From Paramoeba atlantica (Eukaryota; Discosea): a DNA stretch of 64,000 nt. Positions 10,385 to 20,688 of this stretch are shown here, piece by piece. A program made the translations under genes and the position numbers. The notes beneath the pieces were generated by a model. That model did no database searches, was not told where the DNA came from, and saw only the letters and a program-made list of their open reading frames with translations. The stretch spans positions 455,507 to 519,506 of the forward strand of contig CDRNVI010000014.1 in assembly GCA_977017575.1 (NCBI GenBank). Reading direction: 5' to 3'. Each line of letters begins with the position of its first letter. Position 1 is the stretch's first letter.

Positions 10385-13300
10385 TTATGCCCCTACCAAA
10401 GACCCCGCTGGATCCGCCACGGGGATGCGTGACACCATCATCCGGGCCTGCGAACGCATGAGCGTAACATTCAGCTCCGTCAAGAGTTCATTTCGCGCTT
10501 GGCTCCGTGACAGAAACCCCTTGGACGCATTCGCCCGTTGCGTTCCGATATCCCGGAGTAACGCTAGGGCACTTTCACTCCAGGACCCAAAGGACTCTAC
10601 AACCATTGCTGTGAAGAGATGCCCGGCTTCGTCTGCTTCTTGTCGCTGTCGCGCCTTGGTCTCGGCATAGTGCGCGGCAAAAGACCCTGGGGTCACCCAG
10701 CTAGCATTACGGACTGAGTCCAAATACTTTAATTGCTGGGCGTGGGTGACCGCAAAGTCCAATACCATGCCTTGCGCCCGAGTCCCTTTTGCCAAGGATG
10801 CAGTGGGCAGGAAGACATCCGCAGGCCTCGTGAGAGCTCCTCCGGGGCCTCGGTTTCCGAGACTCATCTCGCGCCGTGGTCCCAATTGGGCCTTGGAACA
10901 GAAAGATGTGAATTGTTGTGCCAGGGAGTTGTGGCGGGCGATGATGCCATGCCCATTTTTACAGAGCAAGGCGTGTTCACCGTTCTTGAGGAGAGGGAGG
11001 GCACAGCCTTCGGCGGGACAAGGCCTATCCTCTGGGAAAACATCCACCCCCAACCACCAACGTGATAGCGTCCGGAACTCCGTGGGGGTGAAAGCCAACC
11101 CTCTTTGCTTTGAGGGTGTCACAAAAACCCAGTTTCCGGCCCCTTTACCTGACTGAGAAACCCAGCGTGCCCTTGTTCGGGCGTCTGCCCTTGCGTAAGC
11201 AGCATAGAACTCCTGTTCAGCGATTGCGTGGCTCAGGTGTTTTTGTCGTGGTACGATGGTTTCTGGTTCTGTGGTGTCGGGTAAAAGGGGGTGGCGGAGG
11301 GAATGGGAAAGTTTTCTTTTCGCCGGGCGTGACTGGGCGTCCCGTGCCTCGTTGTGGTAGTCTGGTGAGCTTGGCTTGAGGATACGTCCAGTATACAGAT
11401 CGACCAGGACAGTCCCAACTTTTTGATTTATTTCGCGTGCCGAATCAAGAAACCCTTCAGCTTCGGCTGCATCCCACTTATCCTTGTCGGAGGCAAAAGC
11501 CACAGAAGAAACGTATGCGGCCGAGTGGTGAAGCAACGATGAGCGAAGGCCGAATCCCCCGTAACGTTTGGGCCGTTGTAGTTGGTCAAGGGCGGGAAGA
11601 TCAAGAGGAAAAAGTGCGTGTTCCACAGCGCGCATGAGGTGAAAATCCAGCTGACGACAGAGTTCTCCGAGGCCTTGGGGAGGGGTGGTACGCAGTGCGT
11701 ATACCATTTGGCAGAATCCGGCGCACTGCCTTATAAGGGCGAGGGCCACTTGCGGGTCTTCTATCAGGGAAATGGCTTCCAACGTATCGCGGGCTGGCTC
11801 GATCGCGTGTGTCCTTAGGAAATTCGCACAGTGTTCTGGAGAGCCCACCGGACTCCCAAGGATATCAAAGTTTCCGTCATACCTTATTTTGTCGCTAGGA
11901 ATGTCGGGGAAAAAAGCAGAGGTGTGGGCAGACGCAGGGGGGGTGATGATTTCACATTTTGAGAGGTTCAGAAAGAGTCCCCACTGAGTTCCCACTTCCG
12001 CGAGAACGTCTAGTGCCTTCCGGACTTCCCGTGGTTCGCCAATGATCACACCGTCATCGAGATACCATAACTGTGTTTGGAGCTTTGTACGCGATGCGAT
12101 TTCCTCCGTTGCCCCCGACAAAACCAAAGAGAACAGGAGGGGACCTAGGGGATCACCTTGCTGCACGCCCTCGGCCGAAGGAATTAAATTGTCACCAAAT
12201 GTTAGACAGCTGTGGTTGGCGTAACACCACTCAACCCATGGGGACAACTCGGGGAAATGCTTTCGCGTGAGGAAGATAAACACCGGCCTACTGACATTGT
12301 TAAAGGCGTTGCGGAGATCCACTTTACAGAAGGTTATATTTTCGTTTTCCATGTTGTTGAGCATCAACCTACGACAATTGTGAATGACTCGCTCTGCTCC
12401 GGCGGGCGCCGCGACGCCGTACTGTTTGCGGCCGAAGAAGGAACTTGCCTTTTCCTTTAAAGAAAGACACGCTGCCTTGCTGACCAAACGTCGTAGCGTT
12501 TCCCCCGCAGCAATAGGCCTCACGTCTTCTTCGTCCTTTTCGAGCGCGCAGAGTCGTGCACCTGCAAAGAAGGGGTGTACTTCATCCGGGCCTCTGCCTG
12601 CTAAAAGGTGGTTCACAAAGGACGTGAGCGCCAGGAGTGGATCCATGTACTGGTCAACATGCTCTTGCAGTGCTGCTTGTAGGTGTTCGGGTCGAAGACC
12701 CATGGTTCCGGCGGAGGAGCCGCGGTGAAAACTATTCACGGCCTTTTTTACTTCCGATTCGTCCAGCTGTAAAAAGTCTTCTTTCAATGGTGGCAAAGGG
12801 CAGGAGATAGGATTCCCGTGGGAGCTAGGATGTTTCCTTTGCAACTTTCGCAATGTTTCTTCGTTGTGCGGCGCGAGGGGAGCTGCCGTCAGGGCTGCCA
12901 TTCCTCTGGAAAATTCCCCGTCACGGACCAGAAGTTCTGCTCGTACTATAGCCTTTTCCACGTCGTTCTCGTTGCTCGTGTTCTTCGGGCGTTTTCTCTC
13001 GTGATCGGACACAGCTTGAGACCAAAGGGTCGAGTATTGTCCTTCCATCCAAAGCTCCATTCTTTTGAGAATGTACGACGAGTAAGTGATATGGGCTTTA
13101 CGGCCTCCTCGGAACGGGGCTGGAAGGACGCACTTTGGAAGTAAGGCAAGGAGCGTCCACGCCCTCACTGAATTTTCGCGCACCGCTGTGGATAGGGCGT
13201 AAGTCAATATCTGGGCCCACATGCGTCGGCATCGGTGTGGGACGTCTTTGCAGGTGTTTATCGGTGTCGTGCATATTTGCTCCAGAGAGGGTAGCTCGGC

Positions 13301-14179
13301 CGTGCCCTGAACATCGTAGATGGCTTCTCCTAGGCATTCCGAGGGTTGCGAGGGTGGAGGTGATTGCACGGCGTGCCCTTTGCATTGGTTCACGTGCGCC
13401 GTCTTTTTGTTGAGAGCGTAATGTCGACCGCATGCGGCGCACAGAAAGCGGCCCTCTTTCTCCCACCAAACACTGGAAATTGCTTCCCCATGCCTGTAGG
13501 CCACGTGGTGGTAATAGTACTGCCACTGCCCTCCGTGGGCTTGCGTCTTCCAGGTACACCCATCTGCAGGGCACTCTCGTTGCGGCGGATCTTCCTCAGA
13601 AATGGGCGGGGTCGCAGGAACCTGGTCACTTGCCAGGGTCGGGGCCTGAGGAGTGGTCACTCGTGATACGTTTTCCGTAGGTTCGAGAACGTGGGGGCCC
13701 CGCGTGGTCTTGTAGTCCGCGGTTTCCGCTTTTCTTGCATTGGCTTTCTCTCGGGCCTTCTGAGGTTTCGTAGCGCCCCGAAGCTGACCCTTAGAACTCG
13801 GAGGTGTGGCGGAAGCTCTTCGACGAGGGAATTTCTTAGCCATGGAATTATTATCAAGCTGTGTGGTATCAACTTCGAGATTCGATCTGATGAGAACACG
13901 TGAGTGGTTCGTTTCTTCGTCGCCTCCATTTTCGCATCCTGTATCAGGCGTTTGTTGTTGAGTTAAGATGGAGGCGGCATTCGCGCACCAGTCATTAGGG
14001 ACATTCGCAGGAATCGGAGTTGTATATAGCAGATCATTATACGTGCTTGGATGCTTGATGAGGTGTGCGTTTCCAGCAAATTGGTCCCAAGATCCAGGTA
14101 GATGTGTGGATTCCTCTTGTAGGAATGTATCGTCGTCCATGAGGGGAAGTGTCTCTTCGTGTGGGCTGATACCAGACAT
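10385..14179 (-). CDS. RLE-B1: full-length RT and restriction-like endonuclease ORF
   Basis: The open frame encodes 1264 aa, the polyprotein of a second RLE-type non-LTR family. I chose the ATG at 14179 (MSGISPHEE) because the related copy at 33115 starts MSGDHHFEE at the same distance from its SL; in-frame codons upstream read through the 5'UTR. The N-terminal block has GSWDQFAGN...STYN.LLYTTPIP...TPDTG. A C2H2-type finger lies at ~200-228 (CPADGCTW...HHVAYRH) and a second Cys/His cluster at ~246-267. The RT has KVDLRNAFNN (~623), GVQQGDPLGPLLF and YLDD (~706). The C-terminus has CPAEGC...HALLC (~1058-1080) and RPADVF...LDFAVTHAQQ (~1118-1147), the RLE core. An SL exon lies 45 nt upstream. 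It appears intact and may be a recent insertion; it interrupts RLE-A3. Confidence 0.94.
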   Translation of the reverse strand: MSGISPHEETLPLMDDDTFLQEESTHLPGSWDQFAGNAHLIKHPSTYNDLLYTTPIPANVPNDWCANAASILTQQQTPDTGCENGGDEETNHSRVLIRSNLEVDTTQLDNNSMAKKFPRRRASATPPSSKGQLRGATKPQKAREKANARKAETADYKTTRGPHVLEPTENVSRVTTPQAPTLASDQVPATPPISEEDPPQRECPADGCTWKTQAHGGQWQYYYHHVAYRHGEAISSVWWEKEGRFLCAACGRHYALNKKTAHVNQCKGHAVQSPPPSQPSECLGEAIYDVQGTAELPSLEQICTTPINTCKDVPHRCRRMWAQILTYALSTAVRENSVRAWTLLALLPKCVLPAPFRGGRKAHITYSSYILKRMELWMEGQYSTLWSQAVSDHERKRPKNTSNENDVEKAIVRAELLVRDGEFSRGMAALTAAPLAPHNEETLRKLQRKHPSSHGNPISCPLPPLKEDFLQLDESEVKKAVNSFHRGSSAGTMGLRPEHLQAALQEHVDQYMDPLLALTSFVNHLLAGRGPDEVHPFFAGARLCALEKDEEDVRPIAAGETLRRLVSKAACLSLKEKASSFFGRKQYGVAAPAGAERVIHNCRRLMLNNMENENITFCKVDLRNAFNNVSRPVFIFLTRKHFPELSPWVEWCYANHSCLTFGDNLIPSAEGVQQGDPLGPLLFSLVLSGATEEIASRTKLQTQLWYLDDGVIIGEPREVRKALDVLAEVGTQWGLFLNLSKCEIITPPASAHTSAFFPDIPSDKIRYDGNFDILGSPVGSPEHCANFLRTHAIEPARDTLEAISLIEDPQVALALIRQCAGFCQMVYALRTTPPQGLGELCRQLDFHLMRAVEHALFPLDLPALDQLQRPKRYGGFGLRSSLLHHSAAYVSSVAFASDKDKWDAAEAEGFLDSAREINQKVGTVLVDLYTGRILKPSSPDYHNEARDAQSRPAKRKLSHSLRHPLLPDTTEPETIVPRQKHLSHAIAEQEFYAAYARADARTRARWVSQSGKGAGNWVFVTPSKQRGLAFTPTEFRTLSRWWLGVDVFPEDRPCPAEGCALPLLKNGEHALLCKNGHGIIARHNSLAQQFTSFCSKAQLGPRREMSLGNRGPGGALTRPADVFLPTASLAKGTRAQGMVLDFAVTHAQQLKYLDSVRNASWVTPGSFAAHYAETKARQRQEADEAGHLFTAMVVESFGSWSESALALLRDIGTQRANASKGFLSRSQARNELLTELNVTLMRSQARMMVSRIPVADPAGSLVGA

Positions 14180-14224
14180 TGAGAGTAACCCGTACCTCGG
14201 AAAGAGATGAAATAGAAAATAATT

Positions 14225-14256
14225 CAACAAGGTACAGAAACTGTATCTTTATCGTT
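14225..14256 (-). other. Spliced-leader exon at the RLE-B1 5' end
   Basis: The minus strand reads AACGATAAAGATACAG, then TTTCTGTACCTTGTTG, then directly the RLE-B 5'UTR (AATTATTTTC). The core CAGTTTCTGTAC is the hallmark of kinetoplastid and diplonemid SL exons. No GT splice donor follows the exon, so this is not an SL RNA gene; it is the joined leader of a mature trans-spliced mRNA copied into DNA. The copy lacks the first ~5 leader bases seen at 26147-26184. It abuts the poly(A) of the tandem array unit. Confidence 0.85.
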
Positions 14257-14407
14257 CTCCCCTTTTTTTTTTTTTTTTTTCTGAGCCTTCTCCCAAAGAT
14301 CGTTCGTATTATCCTAAATCTCGCAGGCATTCTAAACACGGATAATCGTTGTGAATAATAATAAGAACTTTTAAGAGCTTTTCTAATGTGCGAACTTGTT
14401 GGTCGAC

Positions 14408-16150
14408 TCACTGACGCAGTCCACCAATCCAATGTGCTTCTGGAATATACTCGCGGAGCTGCGATACAATAGTATACGCTGCTAGCTTTTCTATCTCAAG
14501 TTGGAAGGCCTCACGTACGTCTTCGTACTTTTGTTTGGCTCGTTGGGATAATGCCTTGAGGAGGGTTTTGGTGTCGTTGTGCAGAAGACCGCAGTCAGAG
14601 GCGGCCAGGCAACGAAAAGAGTCGCTTTCTACGCCTTTCTCCGTAACGTACTTTTTGAATTTCTTGTCGAGCACGTGCTGCATCAGCGCTGTACTTGTTT
14701 GTTTGGCATAGCTGCTGCAACAAGTGTGAACAACGGTAAAATCATACAGGACCTCCCCCATGTGGGGCCACATAATAGCAAGATCAGGACCGGATCGGAT
14801 TCTGCGGGCTTTGCAAGGATGATGTTCAGCTACTTCCGCTGAGATGGAACACTTGCACTTAGTACAGAAAAACGAAGAATGGATGCGCGGTTCGATAATA
14901 CAAGGGAGACCAGCTTTGGAGCACAAATCTGCGAGGTACCTCACTATGTGTGAGTGCTTTCTGGTGCAATTCATGCCCGAGCACCGGGAGCATCCTGCGA
15001 CGTGTGGTATAATGCTGGTAGGAGATTCATGGCCACAGCATCCAGGGCATATAACATCGGCCGGTGCGTTATGTAATCCGATGCCCAAACGCATCATCAA
15101 AGTGTATCGGAAGAGGTACGGGTTTACATAATTGCTGGTGCTTTCTAAATGCATGTTTGATTCCTTTGTACGCTTCAATAAAAGTCCCATGTGAGAATCC
15201 TTCTGCAGCTCAGTTATCTGTTTATCGTGTTCTGCACTTAGCTTCTTTTTCAATAGCTTGCGCGCTGCCTCTCCTCGACTTTGCGGTTGTTTCACAGCTT
15301 TTTCGCTGCCTTTCTGATCTACCGGAGCGTTATTGGGTTTAAGGTGCTCATCAATAGATTTGCTGGCAGTTTCGAAGAAATGTTTTTGCTTCAGAGTCGA
15401 GGAAATTAAGCCTAGGCCACCGAGTTTCTGTGGTAGAGCGGCGAGTTTCAGGGCGTTTGCGTCTGCTCCACTCCACTTTTCTAGAACTTTGTTTACTTGG
15501 TTCTCGAAGGATTGTGCTAGTTGGAAAGTAGCGCCTGGCCGATGTACTCGTAGATGGTAATCGTGCCGTGGAATCGTACAACGGCGGAGAATGGCAAGAG
15601 ACAAATTACTGGGACCCATAAGCAACAACCTGCGGAATAGGCACTTGTGTTTCTCCATTTTCTTGATCAGCAGATTTTCCACGACTTGGTCTGTGCCTAC
15701 GTATGCGCCTAAGACTTTTATCGCATCACTGCAAAAGTTTACTCCAAGTTTTTCCAACGGAGGAGGCTGAGCTATGTTGGGAATGTTCTTCTGAAACCAA
15801 TCGCATTTCTGGAAATTAATTCGGAGGTTCATCTCTGCGGCGATCTCACGCAGGTAAAAGAAAGCTGCCTCCAATGCTTGCACGTTTTTGGAGCTCAAAG
15901 TCACATCGTCTTGGTATGCTCGGATCTTCACGTCAGGATAGAGGTGCATGAGTTCTCGTAGCGGGCCTTGCAAAAGTGCGCAGAAGTACATTGATGAAAG
16001 TGCCGATCCTTGGCGAATTCCTGAAGAGCTTTCGATGGTAGCAAACAGAGCATTGTGCGCAAAAAATAGCAGCTCAGAGGGAATCCCATATTCTAGGTAG
16101 AATAGGCGCATGAAAGGCTTGAAAATGGGATTACCAAGGAGTGCCTCAGC
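14408..16150 (-). pseudogene. RLE-A4 RT and endonuclease, unit 1
   Basis: The open frame starts inside the RT (AEALLGNPIFKPFMRLF), so motifs 0-3 including the first catalytic Asp are absent. It keeps GIRQGSALSS, an unusual YQDD box (IRAYQDDVTL), the thumb, CPGC...HVAGCSRC, a second Cys pair (CTKC...HHPC), and the RLE (SGPDLAIMW...LYDFTVVHT). The first ATG at 16111 gives 567 aa. A truncated RT of this kind cannot polymerise on its own, but the zinc and RLE parts are complete. The protein sequence is shared with units 2-4. Confidence 0.88.
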
Positions 16151-16390
16151 AGTTGTCTTGCGCTTGTGCTACACTTTTCTTTTTCCGTACGAGACTAGAA
16201 ACCGCTTCGTTCCATAGCGCTAAGAATTCTCCATTGCGCCATCTAGCTAGACACTTCTTCACATGGGAAGCGTACGACGCTTTCGCGCGGTTACCTCCGC
16301 GGTGGGGGGCAGGTAAAACGCACTTGGGCAACATGGCGAGAAGCGTCCACGCTTGGAGTGTGTTTTCGCAGATCGCCGTGGATATACATC
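16151..16390 (-). pseudogene. RLE-B pre-RT fragment fused to the RLE-A4 5' end
   Basis: The minus strand reads ...AWTLLAMLPKCVLPAPHRGG, then ASYASHVKKCLARW, like the RLE-B block just before the RT in 48812-52801 (AWTLLAMLPKCVFPAPRRGG). It ends in SVAQAQDNC and a stop, one frame off the RLE-A4 segment that follows at 16150. The fusion is therefore out of frame. Identical fragments occur at 18296-18535 and 20439-20680. This points to a template switch between two element RNAs or a fused insertion that was later amplified. Confidence 0.85.
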
Positions 16391-16400
16391 CACAATTCTA

Positions 16401-18545
16401 TTTTTTTTTTTTTTTTTTTTTTTTTCTGAGCCTTCTCCCAAAGATCGTTCGTATTATCCTAAATCTCGCAGGCATTCTAAACACGGATAATCGTTGTGAA
16501 TAATAATAAGAACTTTTAAGAGCTTTTCTAATGTGCGAACTTGTTGGTCGACTCACTGACGCAGTCCACCAATCCAATGTGCTTCTGGAATATACTCGCG
16601 GAGCTGCGATACAATAGTATACGCTGCTAGCTTTTCTATCTCGAGTTGGAAGGCCTCACGTACGTCTTCGTACTTTTGTTTGGCTCGTTGGGATAATGCC
16701 TTGAGGAGGGTTTTGGTGTCGTTGTGCAGAAGACCGCAGTCAGAGGCGGCCAGGCAACGAAAAGAGTCGCTTTCTACGCCTTTCTCCGTAACGTACTTCT
16801 TGAATTTCTTGTCGAGCACGTGCTGCATCAGCGCTGTACTTGTTTGTTTGGCATAGCTGCTGCAACAAGTGTGAACAACGGTAAAATCATACAGGACCTC
16901 CCCCATGTGGGGCCACATAATAGCAAGATCAGGACCGGATCGGATTCTGCGGGCTTTGCAAGGATGATGTTCAGCTACTTCCGCTGAGATGGAACACTTG
17001 CACTTAGTACAGAAAAACGAAGAATGGATGCGCGGTTCGATAATACAAGGGAGACCAGCTTTGGAGCACAAATCTGCGAGGTACCTCACTATGTGTGAGT
17101 GCTTTCTGGTGCAATTCATGCCCGAGCACCGGGAGCATCCTGCGACGTGTGGTATAATGCTGGTAGGAGATTCATGGCCACAGCATCCAGGGCATATAAC
17201 ATCGGCCGGTGCGTTATGTAATCCGATGCCCAAACGCATCATCAAAGTGTATCGGAAGAGGTACGGGTTTACATAATTGCTGGTGCTTTCTAAATGCATG
17301 TTTGATTCCTTTGTACGCTTCAATAAAAGTCCCATGTGAGAATCCTTCTGCAGCTCAGTTATCTGTTTATCGTGTTCTGCACTTAGCTTCTTTTTCAATA
17401 GCTTGCGCGCTGCCTCTCCTCGACTTTGCGGTTGTTTCACAGCTTTTTCGCTGCCTTTCTGATCTACCGGAGCGTTATTGGGTTTAAGGTGCTCATCAAT
17501 AGATTTGCTGGCAGTTTCGAAGAAATGTTTTTGCTTCAGAGTCGAGGAAATTAAGCCTAGGCCACCGAGTTTCTGTGGTAGAGCGGCGAGTTTCAGGGCG
17601 TTTGCGTCTGCTCCACTCCACTTTTCTAGAACTTTGTTTACTTGGTTCTCGAAGGATTGTGCTAGTTGGAAAGTAGCGCCTGGCCGATGTACTCGTAGAT
17701 GGTAATCGTGCCGTGGAATCGTACAACGGCGGAGAATGGCAAGAGACAAATTACTGGGACCCATAAGCAACAACCTGCGGAATAGGCACTTGTGTTTCTC
17801 CATTTTCTTGATCAGCAGATTTTCCACGACTTGGTCTGTGCCTACGTATGCGCCTAAGACTTTTATCGCATCACTGCAAAAGTTTACTCCAAGTTTTTCC
17901 AACGGAGGAGGCTGAGCTATGTTGGGAATGTTCTTCTGAAACCAATCGCATTTCTGGAAATTAATTCGGAGGTTCATCTCTGCGGCGATCTCACGCAGGT
18001 AAAAGAAAGCTGCCTCCAATGCTTGCACGTTTTTGGAGCTCAAAGTCACATCGTCTTGGTATGCTCGGATCTTCACGTCAGGATAGAGGTGCATGAGTTC
18101 TCGTAGCGGGCCTTGCAAAAGTGCGCAGAAGTACATTGATGAAAGTGCCGATCCTTGGCGAATTCCTGAAGAGCTTTCGATGGTAGCAAACAGAGCATTG
18201 TGCGCAAAAAATAGCAGCTCAGAGGGAATCCCATATTCTAGGTAGAATAGGCGCATGAAAGGCTTGAAAATGGGATTACCAAGGAGTGCCTCAGCAGTTG
18301 TCTTGCGCTTGTGCTACACTTTTCTTTTTCCGTACGAGACTAGAAACCGCTTCGTTCCATAGCGCTAAGAATTCTCCATTGCGCCATCTAGCTAGACACT
18401 TCTTCACATGGGAAGCGTACGACGCTTTCGCGCGGTTACCTCCGCGGTGGGGGGCAGGTAAAACGCACTTGGGCAACATGGCGAGAAGCGTCCACGCTTG
18501 GAGTGTGTTTTCGCAGATCGCCGTGGATATACATCCACAATTCTA
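16401..18545 (-). mobile_element. Tandem array unit 2
   Basis: It has the same structure as unit 1, ending in 25 A (16401-16425). The unit length is 2145 nt. It begins at exactly the same truncated RLE-B base (TAGAATTGTGGATG on the minus strand) as units 1 and 3, which argues for duplication of a unit and against three independent insertions. Confidence 0.9.
16553..18295 (-). pseudogene. RLE-A4 RT and endonuclease, unit 2
   Basis: The 567-aa translation from the ATG at 18256 is the same as in unit 1. The RT is truncated upstream of GIRQGSALSS and carries YQDD; zinc motifs and the RLE (SGPDLAIMW) are present. The RLE-B-derived leader fragment is at 18296-18535, out of frame. Confidence 0.88.
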
Positions 18546-20688
18546 TTTTTTTTTTTTTTTTTTTTTTTCTGAGCCTTCTCCCAAAGATCGTTCGTATTAT
18601 CCTAAATCTCGCAGGCATTCTAAACACGGATAATCGTTGTGAATAATAATAAGAACTTTTAAGAGCTTTTCTAATGTGCGAACTTGTTGGTCGACTCACT
18701 GACGCAGTCCACCAATCCAATGTGCTTCTGGAATATACTCGCGGAGCTGCGATACAATAGTATACGCTGCTAGCTTTTCTATCTCGAGTTGGAAGGCCTC
18801 ACGTACGTCTTCGTACTTTTGTTTGGCTCGTTGGGATAATGCCTTGAGGAGGGTTTTGGTGTCGTTGTGCAGAAGACCGCAGTCAGAGGCGGCCAGGCAA
18901 CGAAAAGAGTCGCTTTCTACGCCTTTCTCCGTAACGTACTTCTTGAATTTCTTGTCGAGCACGTGCTGCATCAGCGCTGTACTTGTTTGTTTGGCATAGC
19001 TGCTGCAACAAGTGTGAACAACGGTAAAATCATACAGGACCTCCCCCATGTGGGGCCACATAATAGCAAGATCAGGACCGGATCGGATTCTGCGGGCTTT
19101 GCAAGGATGATGTTCAGCTACTTCCGCTGAGATGGAACACTTGCACTTAGTACAGAAAAACGAAGAATGGATGCGCGGTTCGATAATACAAGGGAGACCA
19201 GCTTTGGAGCACAAATCTGCGAGGTACCTCACTATGTGTGAGTGCTTTCTGGTGCAATTCATGCCCGAGCACCGGGAGCATCCTGCGACGTGTGGTATAA
19301 TGCTGGTAGGAGATTCATGGCCACAGCATCCAGGGCATATAACATCGGCCGGTGCGTTATGTAATCCGATGCCCAAACGCATCATCAAAGTGTATCGGAA
19401 GAGGTACGGGTTTACATAATTGCTGGTGCTTTCTAAATGCATGTTTGATTCCTTTGTACGCTTCAATAAAAGTCCCATGTGAGAATCCTTCTGCAGCTCA
19501 GTTATCTGTTTATCGTGTTCTGCACTTAGCTTCTTTTTCAATAGCTTGCGCGCTGCCTCTCCTCGACTTTGCGGTTGTTTCACAGCTTTTTCGCTGCCTT
19601 TCTGATCTACCGGAGCGTTATTGGGTTTAAGGTGCTCATCAATAGATTTGCTGGCAGTTTCGAAGAAATGTTTTTGCTTCAGAGTCGAGGAAATTAAGCC
19701 TAGGCCACCGAGTTTCTGTGGTAGAGCGGCGAGTTTCAGGGCGTTTGCGTCTGCTCCACTCCACTTTTCTAGAACTTTGTTTACTTGGTTCTCGAAGGAT
19801 TGTGCTAGTTGGAAAGTAGCGCCTGGCCGATGTACTCGTAGATGGTAATCGTGCCGTGGAATCGTACAACGGCGGAGAATGGCAAGAGACAAATTACTGG
19901 GACCCATAAGCAACAACCTGCGGAATAGGCACTTGTGTTTCTCCATTTTCTTGATCAGCAGATTTTCCACGACTTGGTCTGTGCCTACGTATGCGCCTAA
20001 GACTTTTATCGCATCACTGCAAAAGTTTACTCCAAGTTTTTCCAACGGAGGAGGCTGAGCTATGTTGGGAATGTTCTTCTGAAACCAATCGCATTTCTGG
20101 AAATTAATTCGGAGGTTCATCTCTGCGGCGATCTCACGCAGGTAAAAGAAAGCTGCCTCCAATGCTTGCACGTTTTTGGAGCTCAAAGTCACATCGTCTT
20201 GGTATGCTCGGATCTTCACGTCAGGATAGAGGTGCATGAGTTCTCGTAGCGGGCCTTGCAAAAGTGCGCAGAAGTACATTGATGAAAGTGCCGATCCTTG
20301 GCGAATTCCTGAAGAGCTTTCGATGGTAGCAAACAGAGCATTGTGCGCAAAAAATAGCAGCTCAGAGGGAATCCCATATTCTAGGTAGAATAGGCGCATG
20401 AAAGGCTTGAAAATGGGATTACCAAGGAGTGCCTCAGCAGTTGTCTTGCGCTTGTGCTACACTTTTCTTTTTCCGTACGAGACTAGAAACCGCTTCGTTC
20501 CATAGCGCTAAGAATTCTCCATTGCGCCATCTAGCTAGACACTTCTTCACATGGGAAGCGTACGACGCTTTCGCGCGGTTACCTCCGCGGTGGGGGGCAG
20601 GTAAAACGCACTTGGGCAACATGGCGAGAAGCGTCCACGCTTGGAGTGTGTTTTCGCAGATCGCCGTGGATATACATCCACAATTCTA
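18546..20688 (-). mobile_element. Tandem array unit 3
   Basis: A 2143-nt unit ending in 23 A (18546-18568), with the same chimeric RLE-B/RLE-A4 structure. Only the poly(A) lengths and rare point differences separate it from unit 2. Confidence 0.9.
18696..20438 (-). pseudogene. RLE-A4 RT and endonuclease, unit 3
   Basis: The translation is identical to unit 2 (ATG at 20399). The RLE-B-derived leader fragment is at 20439-20680. The preserved open frame in all units suggests the amplification is recent relative to mutation, not that the protein is under selection. Confidence 0.88.

Larger units (their letters stand above)
14263..16400 (-). mobile_element. Tandem array unit 1 (chimeric RLE-B/RLE-A4 copy)
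   Basis: On the minus strand the unit runs from ~250 nt of RLE-B pre-RT coding sequence (16151-16400) into an RLE-A4 RT-to-RLE segment, a 3'UTR of ~130 nt and 18 A (14263-14280). It is followed head to tail by units 2-4. It differs from the other units at a few bases (for example ctcaagttgg for ctcgagttgg near 14500, and ttttt for ttctt near 14650), so it diverged before the others were copied or has since mutated. Confidence 0.9.
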
